The notes: generated by a model not told the origin, from the sequence alone. DNA of 64,000 nt from Chitinophaga varians (GCF_012641275.1 NZ_JABAIA010000001.1:434001-498000); one strand, 5' to 3'. Numbered from the stretch's first letter, positions 17,244-26,531 are shown. Numbers and translations are program-made.

Positions 17244-20240
17244 ATGAGCAGCGATACATCAGAAAAAGGTCTTGAGATCATCATTGAAAAAGCACTGTCC
17301 ACAGACGGTGGTTATCGCATATCCTATCCTACCGACTACGATCGGGAGTTGTGCGTGGATAAAAAGCTGTTGGCTGAATTTATCAATACCACCCAGCCCG
17401 AAGCATGGTCCACCATTCAAAAACGCGGTGAAGAAAAATTTCTGAAGCGGCTTGCAGAGCAAATTAAACAACGCGGAATTATAGATGTATTGCGCAAAGG
17501 CATTAAAGACCAAGACTTGCAGGTGTGGCTGTACTATAAAAATCCCGCATCCGCACTCAATACCAAAGCAGTACAACAATACGAATCCAATATATTTTCT
17601 GTCACTCGGCAATTGCGCTACAGCCTCAGCAACGGCAATTCGCTGGACATGGTGCTCTTTATCAACGGATTGCCCGTTAGTACACTGGAACTTAAAAACC
17701 CCTGGACAGGGCAGAATGTAAAACATGCCATCAAACAATACCAGCAAGACCGCGACCCCAAAGAACCTTTATTTATCTTCGGGCGTTGCATGGTACATTT
17801 TGCTGTAGATCCCGATCTTGTATATATGACCACCGCATTGGGCGGGCAGAGCACCTTCTTCCTGCCGTTTAACAAAGGCGTAGATCATGGTGCAGGTAAT
17901 CCCGTAAATCCGCATGGACTCAAAAGCGATTATCTGTGGAAAGAAATATTATCCAAACGCTGCCTTAGTCATATCCTAGAGCACTATGCGCAAGTAATAG
18001 AAGAAAAAGATGAGGACACCGGAAAGATAAAACGCAAGCTCATTTTCCCCCGCTATCACCAGCTACAAGTGGTGCAAAAGCTACTAGCAGATGCCAAAGC
18101 AAAAGATATTGGACAACGCTACCTCGTACAGCACTCCGCAGGTTCCGGCAAATCCAACTCCATTACCTGGCTCGCACACCAACTGGTAAGCCTGCACGAT
18201 AGCACCAATACTCAGCCTGTTTTTGACAGTATCATTATGGTTACCGACCGTAAAATGCTGGATAAGCAAATACGCGACAACGTCAAACAATTTGCGCAAG
18301 TAGCAAAAGTAGTAGAAGCTATAGACAAAGGCAGCAAGCAACTCAAAAGAGCATTGGAAGATGGCAAAAAGATCATCATTACCACTGTGCAGAAATTCCC
18401 TCATGTGATGGACGAGATCGGCGAACTGGCCGCAAAGAAATTTGCCATCATCATAGACGAGGCACACAGTAGCCAGAGCGGCGAAACCGCTTCCAAAATG
18501 AATTGGGTACTGAGTGATCGGGCAGAGCCTTACGGCAATGAAGACACTAAATCTGATCCCGAACCACAGGATACCGAAGACATCATTCATGAGCAAATGC
18601 AGCAACGCAAAATGCTGAAAAACGCCAGCTACTTCGCCTTTACTGCCACACCCAAAAACAAAACACTCGAAACCTTTGGCCGCAAAGGAATACAGCCCGA
18701 TGACACCCCGGGCGAACCAGGGAAATTTTATCCCTTTCACCTCTATTCCATGAAGCAGGCCATCGAAGAAGAATTTATTCTCGATGTGCTGAAAAACTAC
18801 ACCACCTATCAAAGCTATTACAAACTGCATAAAGCTGTAGAAGAAAACCCCGAGTTTGAAACACACCAGGCACAGAAAAAATTAAGAGCCTACGTAGAGA
18901 ACCACCCCTTCTCCATTCGTGAAAAAGCCAAAGTAATGATCGATCACTTCCATACCGACGTCAGGAAACAGATCAGAGGCAAAGCCAAAGCAATGGTGGT
19001 AACCCGCTCCATCAATAACGCCATTCAATACTTCCGTTCCTTCAACGAATACCTTCGCGAAATACATTCGCCTTACAGAGCCATCGCAGCTTTCTCCGGC
19101 AAGCGCACCATTGACGGAGTAGAATATGACGAAGCTAAACTTAACGGATTTGCCAGCGGCGATATACCAAATACCTTTAAGAAAAATGAATACCGCTTCC
19201 TTATTGTAGCCAATAAGTTCCAAACAGGCTTCGACCAGCCCTTGCTACATACCATGTATGTAGATAAAAAGCTAGCAGACGTACAGGCTGTACAAACGCT
19301 GTCACGCCTCAATAGAGCCTACAAGCCTGACAAAGAAGATACTTTTGTGCTAGACTTTTTTAACAGCACAGACGATATCAGAGAAGCCTTCGAGCCGTTT
19401 TACACCACCACTATATTGAGCGAAGAAACTGACGCCAATAAGCTAAACGATCTACAGGACGCATTGGACAATGCACAAGTATATGCCACAGACGATGTGA
19501 TTAACTTTACTGACCTGTATATAACCAGCACAGACCGAACAACATTAGATCCCATTATTGATGCCTGCGTAGCGCAGTTTCGCAGTGAGTTGCATGTAGA
19601 TGCACAAATTGGCTTCTATGTAAAGGCAAGATCATTCTACAGAACCTACGCTTTCCTTTCCAAGATCCTGTCATTCAGCAACACATACTGGGAGCGGCTA
19701 TATTGGTTCCTGAAATTTTTGATACCCAAAATAAAACCCGCGGAGCATGACGATCTTGCCAAAGGAATATTGGAAGCGATAGACCTGGACAGCTACCGAC
19801 TCAGCAAAACAACCACAGAAAATATACGCCTGGATGGCGGAGAAGAAATAGACCCGACACCAGCCATTGTAAAAGGAAAGAAAGGATACAATGCATTTGA
19901 TGAGCTGGAAACGATTGTACGAGAATTTAACAACCGTTTTGGCATTGACAACTGGACGGACGACGATAAGGTCAAAAGCTTTTTATTTCAGCAACTGCCC
20001 GCAGATTTTGAAAAAGACGAGGATACCGTAACCGCTGTCATCAACTCCGATAAGCAGAATGCCAAAATTACATCCGATAAAAAAGTAGAAGACCTCATGC
20101 AGGACATTATATTCACCTACACCGACCTCTACAAAAAATTTACTGACGACGCCGACTTCAAGCGTCAGTACCTCGAATTTGTTTTTGACAAAATATGGAA
20201 ACAACATAATGGCAATAATCCTACTAACCCAAGATTGTAA
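17244..20240 (+). CDS. hsdR: Type I restriction endonuclease subunit HsdR
   Basis: This 998-residue protein has an N-terminal PD-(D/E)xK nuclease domain (about 20-215, including SLDMVLFINGLP and TLELKNP). SF2 helicase/translocase motifs follow: Walker A in HSAGSGKSNS (about 297-306), DEAH at 405-408 in IIIDEAHSSQSG, motif III AFTATP, and motifs V-VI in KFQTGFDQP and TLSRLNRAY. It translocates DNA by ATP hydrolysis and cuts unmethylated DNA with HsdM and HsdS. All signature motifs look intact. It starts 3 bases after hsdS. Confidence 0.95.
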   Translation: MSSDTSEKGLEIIIEKALSTDGGYRISYPTDYDRELCVDKKLLAEFINTTQPEAWSTIQKRGEEKFLKRLAEQIKQRGIIDVLRKGIKDQDLQVWLYYKNPASALNTKAVQQYESNIFSVTRQLRYSLSNGNSLDMVLFINGLPVSTLELKNPWTGQNVKHAIKQYQQDRDPKEPLFIFGRCMVHFAVDPDLVYMTTALGGQSTFFLPFNKGVDHGAGNPVNPHGLKSDYLWKEILSKRCLSHILEHYAQVIEEKDEDTGKIKRKLIFPRYHQLQVVQKLLADAKAKDIGQRYLVQHSAGSGKSNSITWLAHQLVSLHDSTNTQPVFDSIIMVTDRKMLDKQIRDNVKQFAQVAKVVEAIDKGSKQLKRALEDGKKIIITTVQKFPHVMDEIGELAAKKFAIIIDEAHSSQSGETASKMNWVLSDRAEPYGNEDTKSDPEPQDTEDIIHEQMQQRKMLKNASYFAFTATPKNKTLETFGRKGIQPDDTPGEPGKFYPFHLYSMKQAIEEEFILDVLKNYTTYQSYYKLHKAVEENPEFETHQAQKKLRAYVENHPFSIREKAKVMIDHFHTDVRKQIRGKAKAMVVTRSINNAIQYFRSFNEYLREIHSPYRAIAAFSGKRTIDGVEYDEAKLNGFASGDIPNTFKKNEYRFLIVANKFQTGFDQPLLHTMYVDKKLADVQAVQTLSRLNRAYKPDKEDTFVLDFFNSTDDIREAFEPFYTTTILSEETDANKLNDLQDALDNAQVYATDDVINFTDLYITSTDRTTLDPIIDACVAQFRSELHVDAQIGFYVKARSFYRTYAFLSKILSFSNTYWERLYWFLKFLIPKIKPAEHDDLAKGILEAIDLDSYRLSKTTTENIRLDGGEEIDPTPAIVKGKKGYNAFDELETIVREFNNRFGIDNWTDDDKVKSFLFQQLPADFEKDEDTVTAVINSDKQNAKITSDKKVEDLMQDIIFTYTDLYKKFTDDADFKRQYLEFVFDKIWKQHNGNNPTNPRL

Positions 20241-20246
20241 ACTGAC

Positions 20247-22232
20247 ATGAGTATAGACAAAATCACCAGGGAACATGTTTTAGCCGCCGTTGATAAAATA
20301 GAACGGGAAAACATTACACTGCAGCCATCCGCCAAATTTGATGTAGTGATTAATGGTAAAGCCTATCCGCCCAAAGAGATTATGCGTTATGCCAATTTGA
20401 TGGCAAACAAAACAATGGATTGGCCTAACAGCGGTGGAGAACCTACCAATAAGTACCTGGAAAAATTTGGGTTTGAGATACAGCCAAAAGAGCAAGACAA
20501 TGCAGGCAATACAACCAATCGTTTAACAAACACGGTCATTAAGCTGGGATGCAATTGGGGCAAGGGGGCGCCAAGTTTTTATAAAATGATCCGCGAGCGA
20601 AAGATTGCAATTTGCGCCGATGATCTATTGTATCAACCTAATGATTTGATATTAGTCACCCAAGGTCAGACTGTTTTTGCATTAGCCAGGATTTTGAAAT
20701 ACCCTCAACCTGTTACTTCTAATTTTGAGTTAGCGGCAGATTTCAATAAATACAAAATCGATTATGAAGAATGGGTAAAATACGCATCTGCAGAATGGTA
20801 TGAATTATCAAAAGAAGAAAGGTTTTCGTACAATTTACAACAAGGCCGTTGTTATGTACACTTACCGGAAATTAAAAATAGAGCGATAGCAATCTGGAAC
20901 AGTCGTTTTACTAATAAAAGCATTAAAACTATGAACATCCACATTGGCTTATGTATCAATACTATTCTGTATGGCCCTCCCGGTACTGGCAAGACATATA
21001 ATCTGAATAGGTACAAAGAAGACTTCTTTACAGATAAAGGAATTACAAAGAGCAGTGACGAAGTACTTAGAGAAAATGTAAACGCCTATCCTTTTTGGCA
21101 AATACTCGCTGCTGTCATGAGTACACTGAATAAACCTGTGTCTGTTTCTGAACTGTTGAGTAACCCTGTAGTAAAAGCCAAATTGAACCCGGAAGCCAGA
21201 GCTCCCCGAAGTACCATTTGGAGAATATTGCAATCTTATGCAGACAGCAACTCTACAGAGTTGAATGCGAAATACAAAGGATCCTTCGAATTATTTCAAA
21301 AAGACAAAGATAGCCGCTGGGGCATCATGCCAAACAAGAATGAAGTATTAGCTGATATCAGCCAGGAACTAATGGACATTGTGGTACACCCAGAGCAACA
21401 GCCAACTCAAAATGTAGCTGATAAATTGCGCTATCATTTCATCACCTTTCATCAGAAATATAGTTATGAAGATTTTATAGAAGGAATAAAGCCCATGCTC
21501 AAAAATGAGGAAGTAGAGGAACTTTCTGGCGATTTGCAATTTGAATTAAAAAAGGGAATTTTCTACAACAGTTGTTTAGAAGCACTCAAATTAGCAGGTT
21601 ATGAATCATTTGAAGCCTGCCATAATGACACACCTGATAACAGAATTGAAAAATTTGAAAAAGCCCGGAACAATCCTGCTAAACAATTCGCCTTATTCAT
21701 TGATGAAATAAACAGAGCTAATATTTCTGCTGTATTTGGTGAATTGATTACACTATTGGAAGAGGATAAACGAACGGGGGTTACTAATGAAGATGGAAAA
21801 TTGACAGAGATGTGGATCAAACTTCCATATTCACATGAAATGTTTAGCGTACCATCCAACTTATATGTTATCGGCACTATGAACACTGCCGACCGTTCTA
21901 TAGCACTGTTGGATATAGCACTTAGGAGACGTTTTGAGTTCAAAGCCCTTTATCCCGAGTATCATGAAGGAGCATGGTGGAGTTCTGTTTTACAAACTTT
22001 AAATGATGCCATTTATGAGAAGAAAAGAAACGCTGATTTCTTTATCGGGCACGCCTTCTTCATTAATAAAGAGGAATCAGATAAGACTAATATCTTCAAT
22101 AACAAGATCATTCCGTTGTTGAACGAATATTTCCAGAACAATGCAGAAAGTGTAAAACATATACTGAACAAATCAGGAATTGGCATTCAGCAACCAGGCA
22201 TCAAAAATAATTATCAAATTGTAGCAGAGTGA
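20247..22232 (+). CDS. mcrB: McrB-like GTPase of a modification-dependent restriction system
   Basis: This 661-residue protein has a C-terminal AAA+ GTPase: Walker A GPPGTGKT at 243-250, Walker B FIDEINRANISAVFGE (about 483) and the McrB hallmark GTMNTADRS (M545 onwards) with RRRFEF. The N-terminus differs from E. coli McrB. Residues 1-80 look like a ScoMcrA-type head domain (FDVVINGKAYPPKEIMRYA) and residues 95-225 resemble an EVE/PUA-like modified-base reader (GCNWGKGAPSFYKMI, PNDLILVTQG). Those two calls are inference. It drives McrC cleavage of DNA with modified bases. It starts 6 bases after hsdR and overlaps mcrC by 4 bases. Confidence 0.9.
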   Translation: MSIDKITREHVLAAVDKIERENITLQPSAKFDVVINGKAYPPKEIMRYANLMANKTMDWPNSGGEPTNKYLEKFGFEIQPKEQDNAGNTTNRLTNTVIKLGCNWGKGAPSFYKMIRERKIAICADDLLYQPNDLILVTQGQTVFALARILKYPQPVTSNFELAADFNKYKIDYEEWVKYASAEWYELSKEERFSYNLQQGRCYVHLPEIKNRAIAIWNSRFTNKSIKTMNIHIGLCINTILYGPPGTGKTYNLNRYKEDFFTDKGITKSSDEVLRENVNAYPFWQILAAVMSTLNKPVSVSELLSNPVVKAKLNPEARAPRSTIWRILQSYADSNSTELNAKYKGSFELFQKDKDSRWGIMPNKNEVLADISQELMDIVVHPEQQPTQNVADKLRYHFITFHQKYSYEDFIEGIKPMLKNEEVEELSGDLQFELKKGIFYNSCLEALKLAGYESFEACHNDTPDNRIEKFEKARNNPAKQFALFIDEINRANISAVFGELITLLEEDKRTGVTNEDGKLTEMWIKLPYSHEMFSVPSNLYVIGTMNTADRSIALLDIALRRRFEFKALYPEYHEGAWWSSVLQTLNDAIYEKKRNADFFIGHAFFINKEESDKTNIFNNKIIPLLNEYFQNNAESVKHILNKSGIGIQQPGIKNNYQIVAE

Positions 22233-23563
22233 GACTCTCCGAATGGCAAAACACTTCTTTTGAAGCGCACAAAGATAAATTAAATAATTTTGTCAACTAC
22301 CTTTCAAGTGTCTGGCAAAACAGGAATCGCTATATCGAGTCGCCTGAAGAAATCTCAGAAGAAGAGCAACAGGAGGAAAAGATACAAAGGCAGCGCTTTT
22401 TCAATTTTACCGTAGACGGAAAAATCGCTGCAAGAAATTATGTTGGCGTAGTTCAGTATGAAGATATTCGTATGGAAGTGTATCCGAAAATTTTCGCAGG
22501 AGACCATACAGAACCTACAAAACTATGGCAACAGAATTTACTCTATTGGCTTAGCTATTGCAGCAAGATCAGGTTTCCATTTTCTCTGGCCGACATATCG
22601 AGCTCCGCGTTCAACGATTTCCTGGAATTACTCATTTATATTTTTGCCAATTATACAGAGGAAATCATATCCAATCAACCATTCCAGACCTACCAGACTG
22701 TAGAAGAGGAAACTACCTTCCTGAAGGGGCGCTTATCTTTCGACAACTACACTAAACACAATTTGATCACGGGGAAATGGCAACATTTCTACTGCATGCA
22801 TGAGCCATTTGTGTATGACAATCTGTTCAACAGGATCGTAAAATACATCACTAAGAGATTAGCTGCCATTAGTAGACATCAGCCTAATATAGAAAAACTC
22901 AATTCGCTTCTTTTTCTACTCCACGATGTATCCGATATTCCCTGCACTGCCAAGGACTGCGACAAAGTGAAACTGAACCCGCTTTTTGAAGACCATAAGC
23001 ACATATTGGCATTGTGCAAACTATACCTCTCTAATCAGGTGATTGATACAAATGACGAGAGTAGCAGGAATTTCTGCTTCCTGGTGCCTATGGAATACGT
23101 TTTTGAAGATTTCATTTTTGGCTTCCTTACAACTCATTGGCCATCTTTGAATACCCGAGGCCAGAGCACAGGATATTTGGCGCTTAATCAAAATAAAGAG
23201 GTCTTTCAGATAAAAAACGATCTGTACATCCCTGACCAGCTTATTGTCGACACGAAATATAAAAGCCGCTCTACGGAGGATGGCCTAAAAGCTGGGGTAA
23301 GTCAGAACGACATGTATCAAATGATTAGTTATGCACTGAGGAGAAACTGCAGCAATATTTTAATGCTGTACCCCGCAATGACTAACGGACTTCATTCACC
23401 CTCAGCTTTCAACGTTCCGTCAGCTATGTTGCTAAAGGAAATTGATATACAGATCCGAAATATAGACATTCGGTTTGATGATCTGGAGCAAGCGGATCAG
23501 GTAATGAAATGGAGGGTTAAGCACCTTGTCAGCCATTGGAGTTTTTTCAATAATAAGTTATAA
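22229..23563 (+). CDS. mcrC: McrC-like endonuclease subunit
   Basis: This 444-residue protein starts at GTG 22229, overlapping the mcrB stop (GTGA). It has an N-terminal McrB-binding region (about 1-130) and a C-terminal PD-(D/E)xK nuclease core with YIPDQLIVDTKYKSR (DTKYK at 341-345) and MYQMISYAL. It supplies the cutting activity for the McrB GTPase. It is the last gene of the operon; there is no clear terminator directly after it, and the next 1 kb holds gene remnants. Confidence 0.9.
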   Translation: MRLSEWQNTSFEAHKDKLNNFVNYLSSVWQNRNRYIESPEEISEEEQQEEKIQRQRFFNFTVDGKIAARNYVGVVQYEDIRMEVYPKIFAGDHTEPTKLWQQNLLYWLSYCSKIRFPFSLADISSSAFNDFLELLIYIFANYTEEIISNQPFQTYQTVEEETTFLKGRLSFDNYTKHNLITGKWQHFYCMHEPFVYDNLFNRIVKYITKRLAAISRHQPNIEKLNSLLFLLHDVSDIPCTAKDCDKVKLNPLFEDHKHILALCKLYLSNQVIDTNDESSRNFCFLVPMEYVFEDFIFGFLTTHWPSLNTRGQSTGYLALNQNKEVFQIKNDLYIPDQLIVDTKYKSRSTEDGLKAGVSQNDMYQMISYALRRNCSNILMLYPAMTNGLHSPSAFNVPSAMLLKEIDIQIRNIDIRFDDLEQADQVMKWRVKHLVSHWSFFNNKL

Positions 23564-23653
23564 ATCGAAGTACTAATTTACCATATGATAGATTGGAATT
23601 CTCCCTTTCCCCTTTATACGTTTTTATTAATTTTGAATTAGTTCCGGGGCAAA

Positions 23654-23800
23654 ATGGCTCCTGTTGGTGTCTTGGATTATATCATTACCTACGAAATGGT
23701 CCATTTACTTCATCCCAACCATTCCTCCGAATTCTGGACTGAGCTGGATGAAAAAATGCCTAATTACCTTAAAGTAAACGGAGTAAAATTAGCGCTTTAA
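23654..23800 (+). pseudogene. C-terminal remnant of a YgjP-like (DUF45) M48-type metallopeptidase
   Basis: The 48-codon tail reads like the end of the YgjP/WLM zinc-peptidase family: GVLDYIITYEMVHLLHPNHS followed by EFWTELDEKMPNY. Family members carry HELxH at this point; here the first His is Tyr (YEMVH), so the zinc site is lost. A TAG lies 4 codons upstream in frame and the N-terminal 180 or so residues are absent. YgjP genes often end type I restriction operons, and this one would have been the last gene after mcrC. Confidence 0.75.
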
Positions 23801-23984
23801 AGAACCTATTATATTAAAATTACATGCAATATAACAATACAAGTTGCTCAATTTGACTAGCCTTTGGAATACTAAAGTTCAGTGCTTAGCGATTTAACAG
23901 AAGTATGTCCCATTTGTGGCCCAAAAGGAAATGAAGAATATAACTAATTGATAGACAATACAATTATAGACAACTTCCCTCGGG

Positions 23985-23999
23985 CAGTCATCCCGACAA
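23985..23999 (+). other. Candidate attR (15-bp copy of tRNA-Pro 3' end)
   Basis: CAGTCATCCCGACAA is identical to 11288-11302. The match stops sharply on both sides. It is followed at once by a strong terminator, which by this model is the original terminator of tRNA-Pro, displaced 12.7 kb by the insertion. Confidence 0.7.
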
Positions 24000-24003
24000 A
24001 AAG

Positions 24004-24040
24004 GAACAGGATGGTAATAGATACCATCCTGTTCTTTTTT
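24004..24040 (+). terminator. Intrinsic terminator next to attR
   Basis: A perfect 13-bp stem (24004-24016 with 24022-24034) has a 5-base loop and six T residues at 24035-24040. On the minus strand it is also followed by a T run (TTTTTG), so it may act in both directions. Confidence 0.85.
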
Positions 24041-24440
24041 ACCCAACCTATAATCCTGTTCAGGCTTACAATTGGCGCAAATACTTCGTTAGTTTTTGTA
24101 ATTAGAAATGTGCCTTTTTCCCAATTACAGCCTACTTCTTCTGGAAACAGCAGTTTTGGTGCCTTCTCTTTCACTGGCACTTTGTTGGAATCTCATGTTG
24201 TAGGGAGCTTAGACGAAAGTATCATTGCCCAACTGAACTATTATTTTAAGCTAGAACTGCCTATGCCGGCTCCGGCCAAAGATTCTAATATCTGCTTCTA
24301 CTCAATAGCTAATTTCATCGTTAACCGTTCATAGGGTTCGGCAGGGACTTTCTTCTCGATATAGAATTTTCCTCCAGCGCTTCTATTTTTTTCTCAATGC
24401 CAGCCAAGTTGCCATTAAGGGTTTGCTGCTCTTTAAGGGT
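24041..24440 (-). pseudogene. Decayed C-terminus of a large serine recombinase
   Basis: Reading the minus strand across frames gives a coiled stretch LAGIEKKIEALEE, then (after a frameshift near 24365) FYIEKKVPAEPYERLTMKL, then after in-frame TAG, TAA-TAG and TGA stops, KLLFPEEVGCNWEKGTFLI and TKTNEVFAPI. The order coil, I-E-K-x-x-x-x-E-x-Y-E, L-F-P-E and T-x-x-x-N-x-V-F is that of the end of Bacteroidota large serine recombinases. With at least three stops and one shift it cannot be functional. It may be the former integrase of this region or of an older element. Confidence 0.6.
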
Positions 24441-24547
24441 ATTTTATAGTGTTTATCGAACAATGGTTCATATGGTACAATACGTCCAAAATCTCTGGTT
24501 TACCGTGTCCAAATTGGGGACAAGCTCAGTTAATCCTTTGTTAAGTT

Positions 24548-24576
24548 AATTACCCTTTACCTAAAAAGGGGTAATT
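24548..24576. terminator. Hairpin upstream of the Shedu-like gene
   Basis: AATTACCC (24548-24555) pairs with GGGTAATT (24569-24576), extended by T/A pairs inward and followed by TTTC. It may be a terminator isolating the downstream gene from upstream transcription, or part of its leader. Confidence 0.4.
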
Positions 24577-24608
24577 TTCAATACTATTTAAAGAATTTCA
24601 ACCAACCT

Positions 24609-25692
24609 ATGAAAACAAGTGATCGCATTTTCAGATTTACAGGATGGCATTACAGAGATGGTTTATGCAGAGTAAGAACCTTTGTTAATTGGAAGAAACA
24701 GGCTGTTGTCGTATTAATAACTGATTTGGGAAATCTCAATCCTTCCGGATCGGTAGTGCAACTAATAGAAGTGATTGTAAAAGAATTAATTGCCAAACTA
24801 GTCATTCCTAAAGAAAGCATTATCGTACAACATCTGGAGCCTTATGGTTTTTATTCCGATCATCGCTTACAGCCTAGTAACGTTCGATAAAAAATATACC
24901 CCTACCTGGAACAGTATAGAGTGTGGTGAAGTCCTCGAGTTAATCTCCACTAATAAAGGAGAGTTGAAAAACATCACCAGAAAGAACGAGATCCTGATGA
25001 CTGAAATCGAAAAAATGAGGGTGCAGATAGACCCTCTCATGGAGTTTTCCTATGTAGATTCTGCAAAGCTGGTGCGACAGCTCACCATAGAAAACAACAT
25101 GGTCCGCAAATCAGCATTACAGGAGCTGGTCCACGCCGGCGCCGGCGAACGCCAAATACAGTCCCTGATAAAAAGGGATCTGTCTTTGCTGGCAGAAACC
25201 TATGCTTCCCCGTCATATAACTACATCTGCTTTTCCGAATTCCCAGTTGGAAATGGTTTTGTGGACTTTGCTATATTCACGGGCGTTTCATGGATGACGG
25301 TGATATTGATTGAAGTGAAAGGGGCCGATTTTAATATTGTTAACCAGTCCGGATATCAGAAGTTTAATGCCAATATTGACACGGCAGCAAGCCAGATCAG
25401 AGAAAGACTGGGTTTTATCCACCGCAATATACAGGCATTTAAAGAACATGTACACGAAATCAGAGAGAAAGTGATTTCCGGAACTTCTCTCTTTAACGCT
25501 TTTACTGGTCCAGAACCAGCTACTCAGGTCGACCCCAACAAGGATGTCAATTTTCATAGCATCATTATCGGCGGAAGGACGGTCGACGATCTAAAAGAAA
25601 GCAGTATGAGACATGACTTTGAACGCTACTCCAGTCTTCCTATCAACCTGGAGTCGTGGGATTCCTACCTGCGCAAGTTGAGACGGAACTAA
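24609..25692 (+). pseudogene. Shedu-like (DUF4263) nuclease gene, apparently frameshifted
   Basis: Two overlapping frames look like one gene. Frame A (24609-24890) gives an 88-or-so-residue N-terminal part up to LEPYGFYSDHR. Frame B continues as YSLVTFDKKYTPTWNSI and runs to 25692. Removing one T at 24867-24868 would join them seamlessly. Frame B carries a coiled segment (about 35-60) and a PD-(D/E)xK core: D141 in GFVDFAIF, E157 and K159 in LIEVKGADF, then ASQIRERLGFIHRN. This matches DUF4263 of the Shedu protein SduA, a single-gene anti-phage nuclease. If frame B is translated from its own ATG (24844) the nuclease core could still be made as 282 residues. The shift could also be a sequencing error. 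Confidence 0.65.
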
Positions 25693-25973
25693 AGCACATA
25701 CACGTGTTATTCAAAAGAAAACTATATACTACATCTTGAATAGGAGTTTTCAGATTTTCCGATATACTTTTCCTGTTGACAAGTTATCTCGAGCAGTTTA
25801 AATCTGTAAAATTTAGCCCGCCTATGCACTCAAGCGATCCCAAATAAATCGAATAACTCAGTTCCGAAAAGCAATTATAGCTAATATCAATAGTTGAACT
25901 CAAGAAATCAGCTCTTCCAGGTCATTTTGGCACTGGATTGCTGTGGCATTTGATGGGCCAAATTCCACATTCC
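25693..25973. other. Gene-free stretch after the defence region
   Basis: These 281 AT-rich bases follow the Shedu-like gene. No coding frame, RNA, strong hairpin or third copy of the tRNA-Pro end was seen. The base composition returns to that of the flanking chromosome after about 25970, so the right edge of foreign DNA may lie here. Confidence 0.4.
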
Positions 25974-26531
25974 TTATTTTTTTCCACCATGCATCTCTAT
26001 CAGCGACGCGAACGCCTCCCATAATTCCTGTATTTTCTTTTTGGTTGCATCATCCGTCAGATTACCGGCTGCATCAAACTTTTCAGCAGCCTGCCCCAGG
26101 TAAAACTCCGGCTGTTGCAGCGGGACCATATCCAGGTACATAATGGACTGCCTTAAGTGATTCTGTGCGCCGAACGCTCCCAGGCTATAAGGCGTACACC
26201 CTACAATGGCTACCGGTTTTTTCTTCCACTTATTTTTCCCTTCTGGCCGCGAACCCCAGTCAATGGCGTTTTTCAGCACCGGGGAGTACGAACGGTTATA
26301 TTCAGGCGTGGCGAAGATAACGCCATCCGCCTTCTCTATTGTTTCATAAAGGTCCAGGACGGACTGAGGCAGATTTGCCTCCAGGTCCTCATTGATAAAA
26401 GGCAGTTGTCCAATATCGATATAGCTCACCGTTATGTGCTGCGGCGCCAATTGCGCGAATGCTTTTACCAGCCGGGTAGTAAAAGATTCCTTTCGCAAGC
26501 TGCCTGAAAATGCGATAACGTTGTAATTCAT
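25974..26531 (-). CDS. NADPH-dependent FMN reductase / quinone reductase
   Basis: The protein has 185 residues from the ATG at 26531; an in-frame ATG at 26642 would add a segment with no family resemblance. It has a flavodoxin-like fold with the FMN phosphate loop SGSLRKES near residues 9-16, PEYNRSYSPVLKNAIDW (about 82-98) and VAIVGCTPYSLGAFGAQNHLR. These are the motifs of the NAD(P)H:FMN/quinone/azo reductase group (ArsH, ChrR, YieF). It is a cytosolic redox-defence enzyme reducing quinones or metals; the precise substrate is not readable. It is a single gene. Confidence 0.9.
   Translation of the reverse strand: MNYNVIAFSGSLRKESFTTRLVKAFAQLAPQHITVSYIDIGQLPFINEDLEANLPQSVLDLYETIEKADGVIFATPEYNRSYSPVLKNAIDWGSRPEGKNKWKKKPVAIVGCTPYSLGAFGAQNHLRQSIMYLDMVPLQQPEFYLGQAAEKFDAAGNLTDDATKKKIQELWEAFASLIEMHGGKK

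Noticed and set aside
23948..24334. A 128-residue plus-strand frame starting next to attR
   Set aside because: It crosses the att copy and the terminator hairpin and is antisense to the recombinase remnant, so its residues are not those of a protein.
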